From Cacconaster sp045617505 (GTDB lineage Bacteria; Bacteroidota; Bacteroidia; Bacteroidales; UBA932), in contig JAZLIS010000006.1 in NCBI GenBank assembly GCA_045617505.1, forward strand, positions 52,808 to 116,807: a stretch of 64,000 bases of DNA, read 5' to 3'. Positions within the stretch are counted from its first letter, which is position 1. Every line of letters begins with the position of its first letter. The notes under the pieces were generated by a model. That model made no database searches, was not told the origin of the DNA, and worked only from the letters and a program-made list of their open reading frames with translations. This document shows, piece by piece, positions 62,101 through 64,000 of the stretch. Position numbers and translations under genes: made by a program.

Positions 62101-62207
62101 GGCTTCTGTTTTCCACTATAATAACACTTTACATACTGCCGGCCCTGTATTACAGGATAGAGCAGTTTCACGAAAAACACGCAAGTAAGGATGAAATTGA
62201 AAATTAG
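59109..62207 (+). CDS. czcA: CzcA-type heavy-metal efflux RND transporter
   Basis: 1032 residues, the standard size. Proton-driven pump for divalent metals with twelve membrane helices and two large periplasmic loops. Helix 4 contains AIDFGILVDGAIVMME, close to the DFGxxxDGA signature of the Zn/Co/Ni/Cd (HME1) group and unlike the Cu/Ag CusA type. Other hallmarks are LSLDAYPDIADTTVQVVTQ near the N-terminus and GNLMLASSSGASIPLSAVA. The preceding adaptor and following TolC protein complete a CzcCBA complex, with gene order B-A-C. The stop overlaps the TolC gene by 17 bases. Confidence 0.96.
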   Translation: MEKFIGLMMKRRWLVATAFLLVCAFGVHAWKQLSLDAYPDIADTTVQVVTQVPGLAAEEVEQQITVPLERSLNGLPSLKMMRSTNTFGISTIMLVFQDGTEDYWARQRVRECIDGVSLPFDAAPELNPLTSPTGEVFRYILKSESHSLREVTDLNKWVVIPRLTQIPGVASVSNYGGITTQYQLEIDPDKLSKYGISISEVEESINLNNSNAGGSTLVRGDQSYVVRAEGLITDLKDMEGIVVRNVDGTPIFLRDLGTLRYGNLERKGIMGYLDDDTDCRDGVEGIVQILRYQNPSRVLEKIHSAVDELNSDVLPKGVKIYPVLDRTDLVNATLHTVSHTLLFGMLLVVGVLLLFLGSVRSAVLVAITIPISLLVAFILMHFTGIPANLLSLGAIDFGILVDGAIVMMETVLKKREDHPEGRLDKKETARRVSLVAKPVFFSTLIIITAYLPLFTFRSIEKKMFTPMAFTVGYALMGALAVALLLIPGMAYALYKKPRKLFHNRFIEKITRMYRERTARTLENPKWIYVVIGGVLSLVCVFAIIVGKDFLPALDEGGIWIQVQTPPGISLNRSAQMADSLRHCLKQFPEVTYVMTQVGRDDEGTEAFSPSHIECSVGLKPYSEWDRGRDKEDLVAAMAEAVAKMPGYKVGFSQPIIDMVMDQMAGSHSDLAIKIYGEDLVKSREIAVQVMDLVSGIPGAADVVIDQEPPLPQLKITADRERIAQYGLNVADVADLIEVAIGGKAVSQVFIGSRVYDVTCRYAESSRSTPQQIGNLMLASSSGASIPLSAVAKIETSLGASSIMREMGRRYLTVRLNLRGRDLTSFLSEAQAEIDEKIVYDHTENQIRWDGQFENQSRAYGRLAVIIPFVLLLMFLLLFGAFGKIRQAGLLIALLPMSLLGGLAALTVRGMTFNISSAVGFIALFGLTIQNGVLMISHINDLRSEGKPLRDAVVSGAAHRLRPVLMTATVALLGLIPASVASGIGSDVQRPLATVIVYGLLFSTIITLYILPALYYRIEQFHEKHASKDEIEN

Positions 62208-63435
62208 TTTTGCCATTATGGCTGCGGCCTTTGCCCTGTCTTCTTCGGCCCAGCCGATAACATACGTGAGATTCAATCAGCTGGTGGCAGAGAAGAACAC
62301 TGCGTATCTGGCTGAAAAATACAATATCGACAAGGCTGACGCATCACTGCAGGCGGCCAGAGTTTTCAATAATCCGGAACTCTCCGTCTCATACGGCAAC
62401 AATCAGGACTGGAACCTGCAGATGGGACAATCCCTCGAAGTGGGGCTGAGCATCGATCCGGATCTGGCAGGTGTCCGTCGGGCGCGCATTGCCGTTGCAC
62501 GTAGTGAGAAAGATATCGCCGAAGCATCTGTAGCGGCTTTTTTCAGCAATTTGAAAATGGAGGCGGCTTCTGCCTGGGCTCAGGCGTGGAAACTGCGTGA
62601 GGGCTGCGCGGTTCTGGAAAAGTCAGTGAAGGATATGCAGCAACTTGCCCGGAGCGACAGCCTTCGCCTTGAGCTCGGAGACCTTGGCCGGGCTGATGCC
62701 CTCCAAAGCAGGCTTGAGGCCCGTACTATGAAAGGTGAGTTGTTGACACTTCAGGCTGATTATGAAAATGCGCTTGAAGCGCTCTCTCTCTTCTGCGGAG
62801 GGGAGCCTGTAGAATCCATTGAAGGAGAACTGTCCTGTCCCGACGTGTTGCCTGATGAGAGCGGAATCTGTTCGCTCGCTGAAGCCAATCGCGCTGATTT
62901 GAAGGCGGCTATGCTTTCGAAGACGCTCTCCGGGAACAATCTCGAACTGGTCCGGGCCTCAAGGGCTTTTGAGTTGGGAATCGATCTCGGGTATTCGTAC
63001 AATACGGAGGTGCGCAACGAAATCGCCCCGGCACCGCGGTTCAACGCTTTTTCGGTAGGGGTGAGGATTCCTCTCAAGTTCTCAAGTTTCAACAAGGGTG
63101 AAATGAATGCGGCGCGCGCCGATATCCAACAGAGTGAAAGATACTTCGAGGCGGCTCGTCTTCAGGTACGCTCCGAGGCGTCTCAAGCCTACAATTCCCT
63201 TGTATCTTCACTAGCTGTCCTGCGCCAGTACGAAACCTCGATTCTGGATGATGCCGCAAGCATTGTATGGAGTCGCAGGGAGGGGTATCTCAAGGGCGAA
63301 AGCAGTCTTCTGGAATTCCTCTCCGCCCAACAGACCTATCTGGAAGTTATGCAGGCATACATCGAAGCCCGATACAACTGCTTTGTCTGCCGAGCCCGCC
63401 TGGAACAGGCTGTCGGAGATTATCCTCTTTTTTGA
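62191..63435 (+). CDS. czcC: CzcC-like TolC-family outer-membrane protein
   Basis: 414 residues with a signal peptide (SFAIMAAAFALSSSAQ). OEP-type coiled-coil protein: NIDKADASLQAARVFNNPELSVSYGN, LRLELGDLGRADALQSRLEARTMKG, FSVGVRIPLKFSSFNKGEMNAARADIQQSERYFEAARLQVRSEA. Outer-membrane duct for the metal pump. Starts inside the end of czcA (17-base overlap). Its TGA is immediately followed by the stop codon of the glycosidase fragment on the other strand. Confidence 0.92.
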   Translation: MKLKISFAIMAAAFALSSSAQPITYVRFNQLVAEKNTAYLAEKYNIDKADASLQAARVFNNPELSVSYGNNQDWNLQMGQSLEVGLSIDPDLAGVRRARIAVARSEKDIAEASVAAFFSNLKMEAASAWAQAWKLREGCAVLEKSVKDMQQLARSDSLRLELGDLGRADALQSRLEARTMKGELLTLQADYENALEALSLFCGGEPVESIEGELSCPDVLPDESGICSLAEANRADLKAAMLSKTLSGNNLELVRASRAFELGIDLGYSYNTEVRNEIAPAPRFNAFSVGVRIPLKFSSFNKGEMNAARADIQQSERYFEAARLQVRSEASQAYNSLVSSLAVLRQYETSILDDAASIVWSRREGYLKGESSLLEFLSAQQTYLEVMQAYIEARYNCFVCRARLEQAVGDYPLF

Positions 63436-63680
63436 CTATTTTGCAGAGCAGGTGGGGAAGGCTGAAATCCTCAGGCGGGCTGCACCCATAGGGACGAGAG
63501 TGATATCCTCGACTGTCTCCGACTTGGCGGCGGTTTCGTATGGGAGCACGCCGGTCAGACCATATTCGTCTATGCCCCAGGAGGGTACCTGGCGTCCTTT
63601 CGCCTTGAACCGGATGGGACTGTTTTCGATGGTGAAGGGATTGCCGTTCTCGGGCCAGTCGCCTCTTTCCATCACAATGA
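63436..63680 (-). pseudogene. C-terminal fragment of a GH127-like (DUF1680) glycoside hydrolase
   Basis: About 80 codons on the minus strand ending at TAG 63438-63436. Contains RGDWPENGNPFTIENSP, FKAKGRQVPSWGIDEYG and ETVEDITLVPMGAARLRISAFP, the usual C-terminus of secreted DUF1680/GH127-like enzymes. The homology ends near 63680, where an IS66 remnant on the opposite strand begins. The frame stays open to 63888 but the further residues are antisense to the transposase and are not part of the enzyme. The rest of the gene is missing. Confidence 0.6.
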
Positions 63681-63919
63681 TATCGAACAACATCAGTGAA
63701 CAGAGCGTGAGGAAGCTCAAGATGAACCTGCGGAATGCCGGAAACATCGGCAGCGAGAGTTCGGCTGCGGACAACGCTTTCATGTACTCGGTAATCGAGA
63801 GTTGCAAGCTCAACGACATTGACCCCGGCAAGTACATCAGCTTCCTGCTCGACAAACTCAAGACATCCCGCGACGGGGATGACCTCACGGGCCTTTTGCC
63901 GTGCTACTGCGGCCTGTAA
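63680..63919 (+). pseudogene. IS66-family transposase, C-terminal remnant
   Basis: About 79 codons to the stop at 63919: NNISEQSVRKLKMNLRNAGN, SSAADNAFMYSVIESCKLND, IDPGKYISFLLDKLKTS and a short LLPCYCGL end. This is the end of the DDE domain (with the conserved NN...E of the third catalytic region) plus the C-terminal domain of IS66 TnpC. The expected Asp before NNISEQ is Ser here, right at the junction. All upstream parts, including TnpA and TnpB, are absent. A dead insertion-sequence fragment. Confidence 0.8.
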
Positions 63920-64000
63920 ACCGACAAAATCAACGATTGTTAAAGAAAATTACACAAATGCCCATTGAAAATCAAAGGGTTGGAGAAGTGAACGCTTACT
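63920..64000 (+). mobile_element. Right end of the IS66 remnant with terminal inverted repeat
   Basis: Non-coding tail of the element. Read on the minus strand the terminus is GTAAGCGTTCACTTCTCC (63999-63982), and GTAAGCG is the typical IS66 tip. The element therefore ends at about 63999 and base 64000 should be the first base of flanking or target DNA. The left end is missing within this window. Confidence 0.65.

Noticed and set aside
63436..63888. A single 150-codon minus-strand gene at the right edge
   Set aside because: Only the C-terminal half resembles an enzyme; the first half is antisense to an IS66 transposase remnant, so the frame is chimeric.
1..64000. tRNA, rRNA, CRISPR array or prophage
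   Set aside because: Gene-free gaps were read through and showed no cloverleaf-like segments, no regular direct repeats with spacers and no phage structural genes.

Overview
The window is a piece of a Bacteroidales-type (Bacteroidota) chromosome. The evidence is the promoter style (TTG or TTTG, 19-21 bases, then TAnnTTTG), gene orders such as rsfS-ftsH-cdsA-psd, an AmgK-like kinase fused to a RapZ C-terminal domain, many secreted lipoproteins with LxxC lipoboxes, and glycan-degrading enzymes (GH29, GH78, GH127, sialate esterase). A gut or other host-associated member (Rikenellaceae-like or a related Bacteroidales family) is my guess; the genus cannot be fixed from this sequence. I saw no rRNA, tRNA or CRISPR array.

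Layout. 1-13.6 kb is mostly housekeeping: the end of an MBL-fold hydrolase, then mtaB, folB and tsaD leftward; a TamB-like giant, an RsmI-like paralogue and an FAD oxidoreductase rightward; a SlyD-type isomerase with a zeta-toxin-like kinase; a TIGR02757 protein; rsmI; tdk and a NahK-like sugar kinase. 13.6-14.1 kb is a non-coding strip with a broken FISUMP-domain fragment. 14.1-22.7 kb is one tightly packed leftward run: recQ, nitroreductase, AmgK-RapZ fusion, MurU-like nucleotidyltransferase, a double-GH29 fucosidase, azlC and azlD. 22.7-30 kb holds pckA, a barrel protein, birA and rsfS-ftsH-cdsA-psd. 30-43.7 kb is sugar-oriented: an exported TIM-barrel isomerase, a Tat-exported Gfo/Idh oxidoreductase, a BASS-like transporter, a GH78 rhamnosidase, NhaC and DMT transporters, rubrerythrin, a NagX-like membrane acyltransferase, a Dabb protein, a GPH transporter and an exported isomerase fused to a DUF1080 (3-keto-glycoside hydrolase) domain.

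43.8-45.5 kb is a scar of mobile DNA: a truncated tyrosine recombinase, inverted repeats, the tail of a COG2865 ATP-binding regulator with a 12-bp repeat, a Gly-rich small ORF and a promoter driving a signal-peptide stub. 45.5-52 kb holds a SprT-like protease, an HD phosphohydrolase, a sialate O-acetylesterase, a GlcNAc-kinase-like protein, GH127 and an AraC regulator. 52.3-57.2 kb is a TolC-HlyD-ABC2-ABC2 export operon. 57.2-57.5 kb is a wrecked dipeptide epimerase. 57.6-63.4 kb is a CzcCBA-type heavy-metal efflux operon headed by a small His-rich membrane protein. The right edge carries the C-terminal end of a lost glycosidase butted against an IS66 transposase remnant and its terminal repeat.

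Two themes stand out. First, several divergent gene pairs share face-to-face promoters in which the -33 TTG of one directly abuts the -7 box of the other, and several -7 boxes lie only 5-7 bases before the start codon, which predicts leaderless mRNAs. Second, three putative 3-keto-sugar enzymes all carry export signals, which suggests an extracytoplasmic oxidative route for glycosides.
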